This document shows, one piece after another, positions 11,137 to 22,353 of a DNA stretch of 64,000 bases (its first letter is position 1; each line of letters opens with the position of its first letter). The position numbers and the translations under genes were made by a program. The stretch is from Ovis canadensis (lineage: Eukaryota > Chordata > Mammalia > Artiodactyla > Bovidae): contig NC_091250.1 in NCBI RefSeq assembly GCF_042477335.2, positions 60,891,384 to 60,955,383 on the forward strand. The letters are read 5' to 3'. The notes below the pieces were generated by a model. That model was not told the DNA's origin, did no database searches, and was given only the letters and a program-made list of their open reading frames with translations.

Positions 11137-12125
11137 TAGGGATTTGATTTAGGTCATACCTGAATGGCCGAGTGGTTTTCCACACTTTCCTCAATTCAAG
11201 CCTGAATTTTGCAATAAGATATTTATGATCTGAGGCATGGTCAGTTCCAGGTCTTGTTTTCCCTGACTGTATAGAGCTTCTCCATTTATGACTGCAAAGA
11301 ACATAACCAGTCTGATTTTGGTATTGGCCATTTGGTGATGTCCATGCATAGAGTCCTTTCTTGGGTTGCTGGAAAAGGGTATTTCCTATGATCAGTGTGG
11401 TTTCTTGACAAAACTCTGTTAGCCTTTGCCCTGCTTCGTTTTGTATTTCAAGGCCAAACTTGCCTGTTATTCCAGTTATCTCTTGACTCCCTACTTTTGC
11501 ATTCCAATCCTCTATGATGAAAAGGACTTTTTTTTAATATTAGTTCTAGAAGCTGTTGTAGGTCTTCATAGAATTAGTCACCTTCAGCTTCTTCAGCATC
11601 ATTGGTTGGGGCATAGAGTTGGATTACTGTGATGTTGAATGGTCTGTCATGGAAATGAACAGAGATCCTGTAGTACATTTCAGGATCCACTGCATTTCAG
11701 ACTCTTGTTGACAAGAGGGTTACTCCATTTCTTTTAAGGGATTCTTGCCCATGGTAGTAGATATAATGGTCATCTGAATTAAATTCATCCATTTTCATCC
11801 ATTTTAGTTCCTAAGATGTCGATGTTCACTCTTGCCATCTCTTGCTTGACCATGTCCAATTTATCTTGATTCATGGACCTAACATTCCAGATTCTTATGC
11901 AATATTGTTCTTTATAGAATCAGGCTTTACTTTCACCACCAGACACATCCATATCTGAGCATCATTCCCACTTTGACCCAGCTGCTTCATTCTTTCTGGA
12001 GCTGTTAGTAAAAATTGCCCTCCACTCTTTCCCAGTAGAATATCGAACACCTTTGGACCTGGGGGTGCTCATCTTCTAGTTTCATATCTTTTTGCCTTTT
12101 CATATGCTTCCTTGCATGATAAAAG
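11137..12125 (-). mobile_element. BovB endonuclease-region segment
   Basis: Continues antisense BovB from GGGATTTGATTTAGGTCATA through the endonuclease-coding part to its 5' region near 12125. Relative to a full BovB, the middle of the ORF between this and copy B is missing. It may be the 5' remainder of copy A, split by insertion of B, or copy B with an internal deletion. Confidence 0.85.
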
Positions 12126-12476
12126 GGACTTTTTAGATATGATTAGGTTAAGAATCTTCCTATGAGGTTATTCTGGGTTATCTGGCTGGGCCCAATTATA
12201 AGCACCCTTAAAAGAGGAGGTTTGGTCTTCCCATCTTCACAGATAGGAAGATGCTGCTGGCTTTGAAGGTGACAGGCAGCCTCTTAGAAAAGGCAAAGAA
12301 TTCGATTCTACCCTGGAGTCTCCAGAAGGAACAACATTCTGCCAACACTGTGACTTTAGCCTTGAGAGACTCATTCAGGATGTAGACCTCCAAAACTGTA
12401 ACATAATAAATCTGTGTTATTTTAAGCCACTAAGTTTGTGGTAATTTGTTGCAGCAGCAAGAGAAAACTGATAAAG
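12126..12476 (+). mobile_element. MaLR (MLT1-type) LTR remnant
   Basis: AAAAGGGACTTTTTAGATAT..., a TGGGCCCAATTATAAGCACC segment, CCTCCAAAACTGTAACATAATAAATCTGTG, then TAAGCCACTAAGTTTGTGG. The AATAAA and following R/U5-like segment are typical of this LTR family. Confidence 0.65.
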
Positions 12477-12654
12477 CTCCCAGCGCACACCCACCATGGT
12501 GTTTTCAAGAGGTGTGTGATTTTTAAGTGAATCCATACTTGATAGAGATGGAACAGAAGCCACGGACGATCCAGAAAGGCTCTCTAGCTTCCCTGCCCTG
12601 TCAGCTTCCAGAAAACTACCCCAGGAAGTCAGCACAGGTGGGATGGTATGGTGG

Positions 12655-12770
12655 TTAGCAACATACCTTCTGCAGCTGGTGGTCTCTGAGACTATAAACA
12701 GACTGTTTAGGCTTCTATGCCTGTTTCCTCATCTGTGGATGGGAATGAAAATAATACGGAGCCCCAAAGC
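12655..12770 (+). repeat. MIR SINE remnant
   Basis: CCTGTTTCCTCATCTGTGGA followed by GGGAATGAAAATAAT matches the MIR core. Confidence 0.6.
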
Positions 12771-12869
12771 CAGGAGAACTCGCTATCGACTAGTGCTGGT
12801 AAAGGACTTTTAGTCCTTTCAGAAGCTGGTTACCATTTAAACATGGTGGAAGGGATGGTAAAGGGAGAA

Positions 12870-13030
12870 GTGGAGGTCACCGATGAGCCCCTCCTTTGTG
12901 CCAGTCTTGGGAACTCCAGACACATTATCTCATCTGTTTCTGCTGACAGCCAAGAGGTAGGGCTCGAGGACATGTGCCCAAAGTCACATCGCAGAGAAGA
13001 GGCAGAATTCAAAGGCAGATCTGTTACATT
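12870..13030 (-). repeat. MIR SINE remnant
   Basis: Antisense MIR pattern: TTTGTGCCAGTCTTGGGAAC, ATTATCTCATCTG, GTGCCCAAAGTCACATCGC, AGAGGCAGAATTCAAA. Confidence 0.6.
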
Positions 13031-13089
13031 CCAAAGCTCTGTCCAGGACCACTTCTCCCACCTCTGCAAGAGCTGACAGAAATTGAAGG

Positions 13090-13205
13090 GAAACTGGCAA
13101 GTCAGTTTATTTTCTGAGCCTCAGTTTTCTCATCTATATAATGGAGATGAAGTAAAGGATAACGAAGTCTTCTGGGACTTCTGGAAGAATCCCAAGAGAT
13201 AATGT
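13090..13205 (+). repeat. MIR SINE remnant
   Basis: TTCTGAGCCTCAGTTTTCTC followed by ATCTATATAATGGAGATGA matches the MIR core. From 13210 to 14000 nothing else is recognised. Confidence 0.65.
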
Positions 13206-14009
13206 GCATGAACTTCCTTTGCAAACCAAAATGTATCATTCAGATGAAAGGCAGAGACAGGTAGTGGAGCTGACAAACTATGGACAGAGAAGCTGGGACG
13301 GGGAGCTAAGACCAGCCCTCGGCACTTCACCCAAGCAGCATGCATGTGGGAGGGTGGCTCTGGGCTGGGCACTATGCAAGGCGCTGGACACAGACTGGCT
13401 CTGTGGTACCAGTTTCTTCTTTCTTAGACAAGAAGTGGAGGCTTCAAGGGAAGTGTGTGAGCATTTCTAATTCATTTTCAGCTAATTAAAATGCTGAGTG
13501 GAAGATGTTCGGCCCAGAGAGTATCGGCTGATGGATTTTCCAGCAAGGAGTAGCCAAGCCCCTGGAGTCAGTGAGCAACCTCACCTAAGGGCAGATGCTC
13601 TGCAGTAGAAGAGAGATTTATGCACCCCATGTGCCCACATAGGGTGACCAATTCTCCTGGTTTGCCCAGGACTCAGTGGTTTCCTGGGACACAGGACTTT
13701 CAGAGCTAAAACTGAGAAAGCCCTAGACAGAGCAGGACAAGTTGGTCATCTTAATCCCACAACGCTGCACCTTTCTTCACCAAAGCTTCATTCAGAACTC
13801 TTTCCAACTTGCCCTGGATTAGCACAGATGTCAAGCTCTCAGTTTGGATTTTCTTGCCTAAACCAGAGATTGGCAATGTTTCCAACTCTTAGCAAATATT
13901 GTCCATCTGCTGAGGACTTTACATTATGCAAAGCGTTTTCACACATCTCAACATGTTCAGTCTTTAGAACAATCTCAAGGTCAAGAAAAATAAAAGATAG
14001 TTGTATTAA

Positions 14010-14330
14010 GAATGAATTAGGCTGGAAGAGACAGAAAGTATAACTTGAGTGGCTTAAGCAAATAGGTTGTGCTTTTTCCCCCAAAACAAGAAGCCCAGAG
14101 GTAGGTAGCTGCTGGGTTTGACTTAGCAGCACAGTGATATAAAGGTGGTTCTCTTTTTCTTCCCTCATGATTGTAAGAAGGCTGCCACAGCTCCGGGTGT
14201 CTAGTTGCATTTTAGGCAGGAAGAAGATCGGTGAAGAAACAACACCAGCAGAATTCTACATACGCTTTTTCAGCCAGAACAGTGTCACATGGCCACTCCC
14301 AGCGTCACGGTCATCATGTATCTAGCTTTC
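14010..14330 (+). repeat. Old interspersed repeat, family not assigned
   Basis: ACTTGAGTGGCTTAAGCAAA..., AACAAGAAGCCCAGAGGTAG..., CACATGGCCACTCCCAGC. The pattern resembles a common mammalian repeat that also appears near 29.9 and 30.9 kb; I could not name it. Confidence 0.4.
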
Positions 14331-14439
14331 TAACCTCTACAGCAGAGGAAGGAGAGGGGTGAAAGGCTTAGGAATGATTTGAATGAGTCTCCTAGGGCAT
14401 CTACCATGATAGGAAGAGAAGCCCAGAAGAGGCTAGAAT

Positions 14440-14640
14440 GACTTAGGTATCATGGAACCCATCAGTCTCAACACTTTGCTTGCACCTTCAAATTACCTGA
14501 AGGTCTTTCAAAATAATGATGAACAAGCCCTACCCCAGACCACTTAAATGAGTATCTCTGGGAATACACCCTGGCATTGTTATATTTAAAAGCCCCCTAG
14601 TTCATTAAAATGTGCAGTCCGTCTTCTAGAGCTGCTGTCC
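14440..14640. repeat. MER5-like hAT remnant
   Basis: ATTACCTGAAGGTCTTTCAA..., CCCTACCCCAGACCACTTAA and GTTATATTTAAAAGCCCC resemble MER5. Confidence 0.5.
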
Positions 14641-14930
14641 TTTATGGTAGCTGCTAGACCTTTGTGGATATTGTCATTGAAACTGAAATTTTAAAACTAA
14701 ATCGAATTTAAAGTTTAGCTTCTTAGTCATATGGTCTGGCTACCACTGGACACCACAGATACAGAACTTTCCATTGTCATAGGTGGTACTGTGATTGGAT
14801 GGCTCTGTTCGAGAAACCTGAGGGTGAGCGAGACTGTTAGGAATCTCAAGGCCCCTTAAATCTGGTCTGGCTAAATGAAGCAAGCCAGATAGGCCTGACC
14901 TGGAGGCAGTATAAGGGAGTGTCAAGGTCA

Positions 14931-15042
14931 CTAACCGTGGGGCCAGATAGCTTAAATTTCAGTCCCCAATCTCCCACTTACTGGGTGGGTGACCTTGGAC
15001 AAGTACTTATCCTCTCTCCATTTGTAAAACGGGAATGATAAC
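14931..15042 (+). repeat. MIR SINE remnant interrupted by BovB
   Basis: AGTCCCCAATCTCCCACTTA...GGTGACCTTGGACAAGTACT...TTTGTAAAACGGGAATGATA. The MIR is cut by the BovB end at about 15043. Confidence 0.7.
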
Positions 15043-15212
15043 AGGCTACAGGATGACAAAGGACGAGATGGTTGGATGGCATCGCCAACTCAATGGATAT
15101 GAGTCTGAGCAAGCTCCAGGAGTTGGTGAAGGACAGGGAAAGCCTGGCGTGCTGCAGTCCATGGGTCGCAAAGAGTTGGACACAACTGAGCGACTAAACA
15201 GCAGCAAACAGG
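15043..15212 (+). mobile_element. BovB 3' end, short
   Basis: About 170 bp of the BovB 3' terminus (GACGAGATGGTTGGATGGCA...TTGGACACAACTGAGCGACT). Beyond it, 15213-16270 holds no recognised element. Confidence 0.88.
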
Positions 15213-16299
15213 GTACCATCTTCTGGGACTGCAGTGAGAACTCTGAGTTGATTCATGCACTGTGCTTAGAATGGTGTCCTGGCACATGCCACGCTATACA
15301 TGTCAGCTGTCAGTGTGACTCAGGAGGGCTGATGGGGGCCCTCACAGGACACATCTGCCATGCTGCCCCTAAGCCCTACTCAGGACTGCAGCGAGGCTGC
15401 CTGCCTAGGACCCTCATTCTGGCATTTCTGTGCCACCTGGGACTCTGAGCCTGATCTCCTGGCACTCAGCCTACCGTCCCATCCATGGTCTCAGTGAGAA
15501 AATGAAAGAATGAGTGGACAAACACCGCACACATCCCTGTGCTCACTAGCTGAGTGTAAGCAGGCCCTCTGACTTATACCTTGGTCCTGGATGCGGTGGC
15601 TGCAGAAGGTCTAGAGGCAGGAGGGCAGGCTGAGTGGTCCCAGCAGGTCACAGGACCTCCTGAGTATGTGGGACAAGATCTACAGAACCAGAGGTTGACT
15701 AATACAGAGTACAGCCTCTGAAAGGCACACAATCTCTGAAACACAGGGTTTTCCCTCCTTGGGGAAGATTACAGCTTCCCAACCACTATGGCTGTACCCT
15801 GGTCTTTCTTCCTGCGTTTCTGATCTCTGAGGTGAAATGGGAGTCTTTCCTCAGTGCCCAGACTTACAGGCCACCCAGCCTTCCCCATCTCCTCCATCTC
15901 TCCAGGCTGTGTTAACTGTGTCTAGGAATGAGATCCTGAAAGGGACATGTCATTTACTGCACCAGAAATGAACAAGATGATCCTTTGGTGCCAAATGCAG
16001 GTTTTCAGAGAGTAGGGGGTGAAGCCCCCCAAACAGCTCCACCTCCCAGGGAAGGAAGGACATTTTCCAGACGCAGCAACCTTGAGCCTGAGCACATCTG
16101 CTCCTAGCGTGCGCACCCCACAGCCTGGCAGACACGCTGCGATGGGTCCCAGTCATTAACTGGCTGTCAAGTTCTTCAGAAGATGGAGCTAAAAATAGCG
16201 CGCTATAGATAGAACCTTCTCCCACGCAGGCAGGCACAGGCTGCAAATGGAAGTGGGAAGAAGGGGCTGAGCCGCTCTCTCCCCTCAAGGGAGGTTCAT

Positions 16300-16900
16300 G
16301 CCGATCTCCAGTCCCACACCGCGCTCGCGGGGCATGGTCCGGCTTCCTTCAGTAGCATCGCTCCCTCACGACCCGCAGATGTGCCCGAATGTTCCAAAAG
16401 TGCCCTGCTGGGCGCGAGGGGGCAGGGGAGTGGGGCGAGGGAGGTGGGGGGAGGCGGGGGAGAGAGGGCACCAGGCGGGGTTCATTTGTATGCCGCATCC
16501 TGGATAACAGTGATAAGGCCCGAAACACTCCAAGGAGACCGCGCAGAGGAAACCAGCGCTGCTCCGCTCTGGAGGCGAGCTATTTATAGAATCCAAATAT
16601 CAGCATTTTCCACCCATTTACACAAACCAATTTCAGCCTTTTCAGATGAGAAAAGTGCAGCCCCGGCCGTCATTCATTCCAGTGCTGGAATCACATTTGG
16701 GGCCAGGAAGCTCTGGTTTTATAGGAAACCTCGAGGCAGGCTCCGATTAAAGATCAATGACAACATAAAATGTAGGCTGTCATATTTTCACTGCGAACAC
16801 GTCGTGGCAATAAAAAATGTTGTTTTAGTAAATAAACTCGGGGAGATGCATTGCTGGCTGCATGTTTATCCCTCCTGGCCTCACCCTGAGCGCTTGGAGC
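16300..16900. promoter_or_regulatory. Candidate enhancer-like island
   Basis: This repeat-free 600-bp stretch has a locally CpG-richer, G-rich left half and an AT-rich right half. Visible motifs: an exact MEF2-type CTATTTATAG (16580-16589), a 7-2-7 inverted repeat ATTCCAGTGCTGGAAT with TEAD-like CATTCC halves (16676-16691), a GATA site in GTGATAAGG (16511-16519), and a forkhead-type GTAAATAAAC (16828-16837). No splice-bounded reading frame or start site was found. The regulatory role is inferred from composition and motifs only. Confidence 0.35.
16410..16468 (+). other. G-rich tract, quadruplex-capable
   Basis: At least six runs of three or more G residues within 60 bases with short loops, matching the G-quadruplex sequence rule on the plus strand. 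Confidence 0.6.
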
Positions 16901-17109
16901 AAAGGACTGAGAGAGAGACACACATACACAGTCATATCGTGGGAGTCCACAGCTGAGCCTGCCAGCCACCAGCCAAGACTGACACACTTTCACCTTCAAG
17001 CCAAGGCGCCGTGCTGGGTATTTCTCTGCTGAGATGCTCTTTGCTGCTTCTCTCGGAAAAGTGTAAAATGTGTTTCTTAATAATGATGAGGCTGGCAGTT
17101 GAGCAGGCT

Positions 17110-17235
17110 GGCTAGCAGTGCAGATCCTGGGGACAGATGGACTTGGGGTCAAGTTCGGGTTCTGCCACCTCCTAGCTATGTGATTTTACCTAACACTGCT
17201 AAAACTGTTCCTCACCTGTTAAATGGCAGTGAGTC
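17110..17235 (+). repeat. MIR SINE remnant
   Basis: GGGTTCTGCCACCTCCTAGC...TATGTGATTTTACCTAACAC...CCTCACCTGTTAAATGGCAG. Confidence 0.65.
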
Positions 17236-17422
17236 CTCTCTCTCTCATTGGACAGAGGTCCTTGTACTTTCAGACCCATGCCGTTCAAATCTACCTGGTG
17301 TTTCTGACACTGCCCACTGATTTGGCCAAACTGGTGGCAGAGGGGAGCCAGCATAGAGTTGTCTTTTGCAGGTGCCATCTTCTTGTTCTTTGCTTCCTTG
17401 CCAGCTCACCTTTCTCCTTATT

Positions 17423-17460
17423 GTCCAGACCAGTGGACCTCAAACTTCAGGGTATCAAAA
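17423..17460. repeat. MER5A hAT remnant, left part
   Basis: CCAGTGGACCTCAAACTTCA is the terminal region of MER5A; it is interrupted by a CHR SINE and resumes at 17593. Confidence 0.55.
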
Positions 17461-17472
17461 TCGTCAGCACAG

Positions 17473-17592
17473 GGAGTACCCTGGTAGTCCAATGGTTGGG
17501 ATTTGGTACTTTCACTGCTGTGGCCCCCGGTTCAATCCCTGGTTGGGGAACTAAGATCCTACAAACTGTATGGTGTAGCCAAAAAAAAAAAA
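17473..17592 (+). mobile_element. CHR-type tRNA-Glu SINE
   Basis: Reads from GAGTACCCTGGTAGTCCAATGG through GGGGAACTAAGATCC to a poly-A tail. Target duplication ATC(G/A)TCAGCACAG lies at 17460-17472 and 17593-17605. It sits inside a MER5A copy, which dates MER5A as older. Confidence 0.9.
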
Positions 17593-17755
17593 ATCATCAG
17601 CACAGCTCATTAAACCCCAGAGAGCTGAGCCCCATGCACCTCCAGTTTCTAATTCAGCAGAACTGTGGTAGGGCCAAGAATTTACATTCCTAAATTCCCA
17701 GATGATATCAAATGATGTTGATCTGATCTGGGGACCACACTTTGAGAACCAATAT
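17593..17755. repeat. MER5A hAT remnant, right part
   Basis: Continues MER5A after the SINE, ending GGGGACCACACTTTGAGAAC, the partner terminal end. Confidence 0.6.
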
Positions 17756-18170
17756 TATAGAGAAACCAGTATGGAGGGTGAGGAACTAGGAAGTTGTGCT
17801 CTTATTCGTCAGATCTTATAGAGTCTCAGTGTATAATATATTTAGGATTTGCTGAGCTGGCACCTTTGAAACACAACAATAAAGATATAATTACAAATTG
17901 AGATGAGTGTTACCTAGGAAAACTCAGCATATCTTGAGAGAGTACGGTTCCAACCAAGGACAGCTTTGAGGACATGACAATGGATGCTGAGGATGAGGGT
18001 GCATAGAATGAGCCAGATGAGGAGGCAGCAAAGAGTCTTGCAGGAAGGAGCCTCAAAGATGCCTTGGAGCCACGCTGTCAACAGAGAGAAGTGAGAGCAA
18101 ATGAGAGACTATAGTAAGCATGAATTTCCTACCCAAAGAAACCAGCTCCCAGCTATGGTCTCACTGAGCC

Positions 18171-18310
18171 TCCTTCTCCTCTTTCTTCTTCTCCTTCCCA
18201 GCCTCCTCTTCCCCCTCATTTCTCTCATTCCCTCTCCCCTCCTCCTCCCTCCTCCTCCCCTTCCTCCTTCTATCGTCCTGTTTTTTTCTCTCTCTCTTTC
18301 AAAATTTCCT
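18171..18310 (+). repeat. Polypyrimidine (TCC/CTT)n tract
   Basis: About 140 bases that are almost entirely C and T, with few purines. Downstream 18311-19130 shows no gene or repeat I could name. Confidence 0.85.
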
Positions 18311-19130
18311 CAACAGACTTTCCCCTACATTTCATAGACCCAGACTGGGACAACGGTGTGCCCCTAGCTGCAAGGGAAGTTGGTAGATGTAGTATCTAGC
18401 AAAGGAGGATATGACGGTGCAACAAGCTGAAGGCAGCCATCCTTCCCCACTTAGGGTTCCACCTAGCAACTGAAAGACATCAAGGTTCTGCTTTCAGTGG
18501 GACGTGGAGAAGGAGTGGACAAGTGGGGAATGCTGCAGAGAAAGTGTCCTCCATCCAGCCCTTTGCCTTGACTGCCTTCCTCACTCCCTGGCAAGTCCAC
18601 TGGCATCAGCCTCAGCTCCCTGCCCAGTCTCCTCATCCAGGGATTGCTGCAACCTCTGGAAGCATGGGACAGGAGGACAGAGAAACAGCTTCCCAGTGTA
18701 AGCGTGCAGATGGCTGGACAACCAAAGGCCATGCCCTCCAGCTCCCTGGCCTCCCCACTGTCCTGGCTTCCAAGCTCCTGGTGGAGGGCTCTCTTTCCAG
18801 CCAAATAAAAGCCATGTCTCTCCCCACTGGCTAGATCTGTTCACATGTGCCCTGAGCCATATGGCCAGAGTCCCCCTCAAAAGAGAGGCTCAGGCCTTAA
18901 ATATCGTAGGGTCCTGTCTTCCCCTTTTTCCTGCCTCTGCTCATTCACTGACCTGCCTACATTAAAGAGGAAAGAAAATAAAGGACTTTAGGAAAGGATT
19001 TTCCCCTCAACAGTGCCTTAAGCTATGGGACAACTCTTTTAGAAGAGAGCTCAGCCCAGGAAGTCAGAAGGCTGCTTCAGCCTTGCTTGGCTGGCTTGCC
19101 TGCCTCTCCACCATCGACTCAAGGCCAGGT

Positions 19131-19137
19131 TGCGTGC

Positions 19138-19178
<41 letters not shown>

Positions 19179-19180
19179 CG
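19131..19180. repeat. (GT)n microsatellite
   Basis: Three GC-containing units (TGCGTGCGTGCG) followed by a long uninterrupted GT run. Confidence 0.95.
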
Positions 19181-19549
19181 CACAGCCTGAGGAATGGGAT
19201 CCCTGGGGCCATGCCCTCTCCTGAGGTCAACCTCTCCTAAGCCATGACCACCCAGTACAGCAGGTCAGAACTCAAGTTTCCTAGCACGCTCATGACTATC
19301 TGGATATTTCTAGAGCTACCCCCTCCACCAGCAGCCGGCAGGAAACAGAAAAGCAAAGATCCGGGTATGCGAACTTTTCATTCTCCCTCTGCTGCCATTG
19401 TCCTCCACGACCCCTTAGGGTCAGAAAGGTGGGAAAGGGATTCCCCGTCCCTTATGCTCTATCTCCTCCTTCTCAACTCTAGCTCAGCTTCGCGATCCAT
19501 GCTGGTCACTGCTTGGTTCCCAGGGCCGTGGACACTCACCAAGTGTGCT

Positions 19550-20210
19550 CTGGGTGAATGAATGCCTTTGCTTCCTTGCCTAACTTTCTCTCTTCCCTGA
19601 CTCTGATCCTGGGGTGCCTGGCCCATCACCCCCAACCCGAGCTCTCCCTGGCAAATCTGACTTACCCTTCAGATCTCAGCACACCCTCATGCTTTCCAGG
19701 AAGGCCCCCTTCGCCTCCAGCTGTCAGAGCAATCTGGGAAATTCCTTCTTTCTTCCGCTGGCCTCTCCCTCATCCCCTGGCCCTCTGCTTAGGAAGGATT
19801 TTGTTCAGCTCTATGTTAGATCAAGTTGCCTATGCATTCCATGGGCTTCCCTGGTGGCTCCGCAGTAAAGATTCTGCCTGCAATGCAGAAGCCACAGGAG
19901 ACACGATTTTGATCCATGGGTCCAGAAGATCTCCTAGAGAAGGAAATGGCAACCCACTCTAGTATTCTTGTCTGGAGAATCTATGGACAGAGGAGACTGG
20001 CGGGCAAAAAGTTGGACATGACTGAAGCGACTTAGCACGCACGCCTATGCTTCCCACTTCCATTCTAGGAGTTCCTTAGGCATTGATGGGAATGGGAGAC
20101 ATTTCATTTTGCTTTATATTTATTCTCCTACCTCTTACCCCATCTTCAGGAGCCAGCACCACTCTTAGCACATGATAGGTGCTTAATGAATATTTTTTGA
20201 ACTAATGATA
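19550..20210 (+). repeat. L2-like LINE remnant, split by Bov-tA
   Basis: CCTGGCAAATCTGACTTACC..., CAGATCTCAGCACACCCTCA and TAGGTGCTTAATGAATATTT resemble the L2 3' end. The Bov-tA at 19841-20042 interrupts it. Confidence 0.5.
19841..20042 (+). mobile_element. Bov-tA SINE
   Basis: GGGCTTCCCTGGTGGCTCCG to GACATGACTGAAGCGACTTA. The flanking GCCTATGC occurs at 19828-19835 and 20043-20050, probably the target duplication. Confidence 0.88.
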
Positions 20211-20345
20211 ATTATTATTATATTGTCTATATGTATACGTACATTATATACTGTATACAGAAATATATTTTTTATCTATAACACATGTATATTGTATGTC
20301 ATGTAGATACGTATGTTATACACATATCATATATAATAGTTATAG
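20205..20345. repeat. AT-rich low-complexity tract
   Basis: TATA/TGTA-rich sequence with scattered ATGTATAC-type palindromes. The next 450 bases (20350-20800) hold nothing recognised. Confidence 0.75.
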
Positions 20346-20814
20346 TGAGTGTTCCTCTACTCCATGTGCTTGCCTATTAGCTCATTCCAGCTCTTGGGTT
20401 CCCTGAGGGTTACCCAAGGCCATGACATTAGTATCAGAAAGAGCTGGGGCTCTAGTGTTGGAGATTGACTGATTTTAGTGCATGCTAAGAAAAGAGGGTT
20501 GGCCATTTGAGCTCAGTAAATCCAAAAAGGCTCCTTGAAAGCAGGAGTTGATTCCCTGGTTATCTAAATGACAGGAAGAATGTTTCCTTGGTGAGAATGG
20601 ACACAGAAATACAAAGAGGAGGAGGTCCATGGGCAAAACCATTTACCCCTTTCCTGTTCCTCACTCACTGGGCCTTAAGTCAGCAAACTTGAAACTGCTT
20701 TATTTGGTTCCAGGGAAAGACGGTTCCACCGAACATTATCCTGATATGCTGACTGTACAGGCATCATCCTGCTGGAAAAGACACCCCCGTCTCAGCATAT
20801 CAGTTCTTTAGTAA

Positions 20815-21260
20815 GAGTTCACAGTTATCAAAGTGCATTACTTTTGCGTAGGCACTCGGCGAATCGCAGAAATGCCATTCACTGTAGCTAAAGCGCTCCT
20901 TCTCTAGCTGCATATTCCCCATGCTGCCAGTCAGCGTGAAGTGTGTGTGCCGGGTCTCTCACTGCCATCTGGCAGCCTCTTTGAAATTGCAGCTCCCTCT
21001 GCACCTCCCACCCTGCCCTCCATCAGACCTGGGGTCCCGAGCCAAGACTGCCGGTAAAGCAAGATCAGGACGATGGACGCCTCCATGAGGACAGCGGTGA
21101 CGTAGCTGCATTAATTGCTTTCTGACGCTTCCATAGCCCTTCCCGGCCTTACCCCTGTGGCCGGCCAGTTGAGAGCTGCAGGAGTCAACAAGCAGAAATT
21201 GAATTTTCCACAGCATGCACATTTGGGAGGCTCATTCCTCACTTCTATAGGCAGCTGCCT
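20815..21260. promoter_or_regulatory. Repeat-free candidate conserved element
   Basis: Contains a CRE-like GTGACGTAGC and a homeobox-type ATTAATTGC within 25 bases (about 21097-21120). No repeats or real reading frame. Conservation is inferred from texture only. From 21260 to 22350 nothing is recognised apart from a G run near 21320-21338. Confidence 0.25.
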
Positions 21261-22353
21261 GAGAAGCTCCCAGCAGCTGCCACTGTTCCCCATGCTAGGC
21301 CCTGGGCAACCCCTCTTGGTGGGGGTGGGGGGGGAGGGCGCTGACTCCGCCTGGGAAGGGAAACTTAGCTCTGGGGACAGACAGGGGGCTCAGAGTGTGC
21401 TCATCTCTGAGGCTACTGGAGTGGGTGTCTGGAGGCTCTCCCCTGAGTCTCCTGAGAAAGCCCAGAGAACTGCCCATTTTGTTAACAATTTGGCTACACA
21501 GAGGTTCCCAAGTGTATCATGGTAAGTGTGGTTGTGGGAAAGACACGTCAGGGCCCACACTCGCCTGACATCAGGGTGCACACTGACCAGTTGTCTAAAT
21601 CCCTCAGATGGAGGGAGCCTGCACAGGCATCAGGAAGGATGAGAGATTCCCTTTGTCTGCTTAACATCAGAACAAAGGGCTTTGGTTTCCTGTGAGGGGA
21701 CATGGGGGAGGTTAGGATGACAGACAGACTGGTTCTGTGCTCTTCTAAAATCCTAAATCCCCTTCCTCTGTTCCACTCTAACACCTTTGATATGTGTAAC
21801 ATGCCCTGAGTGATGGCTTCCGAGTTTTGGTGTGTAAAGGAATTTCCTGATGGCCATGTCAAGACCTGTCTGATCTCCAGTGGTTCCAAGCTGCTCTGAG
21901 ATGAACCCAGAAAACTGCATTTTGAACAAGTACTGTGCAAGGCTCTCTTGTAGGCGGTTGTCAGCTGTCATGTAGGAGATGTTGTTGCAAACGCAGCCCC
22001 TTCCTCCCGCACTGACTCTGTACTTGAAGGCTATGGCAGGGATGCCAACTGTGGGATGTTTTGTGCTTCCTTCTTTCCACTCCTTAGATACCATGTCTGC
22101 TCCTGGGCCACATCCATTGCATGGAATGACAACCCCTAGTTTCCTTGTGTTCTCTCTCCTACAGCATGGCTTACTTCTCTCCAAAAGCAGGTGCCCCCCT
22201 CACCAGGTCACACGCCAGGTCTCTGCATGGGCAGTGGTAGAAAAGATGCTCTATTCCCCTTCATGTCTGAGGGTGCCTAGCATGGTGATGAGCTTGTTAA
22301 ATACTCTTGAGCAACTGCATTACCTATGTATCAAGTACCTACCTTGCTTCAGA

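Noticed and set aside
12717..13076. 119-codon plus-strand open frame
   Set aside because: It overlaps MIR remnants in both orientations and has no recognisable domain.
16381..16956. 191-codon open frame in the GC-rich island
   Set aside because: No domain, splice context or good start. Arg/Gly-rich translation follows from the G-rich composition, and overlapping frames on both strands are equally open.
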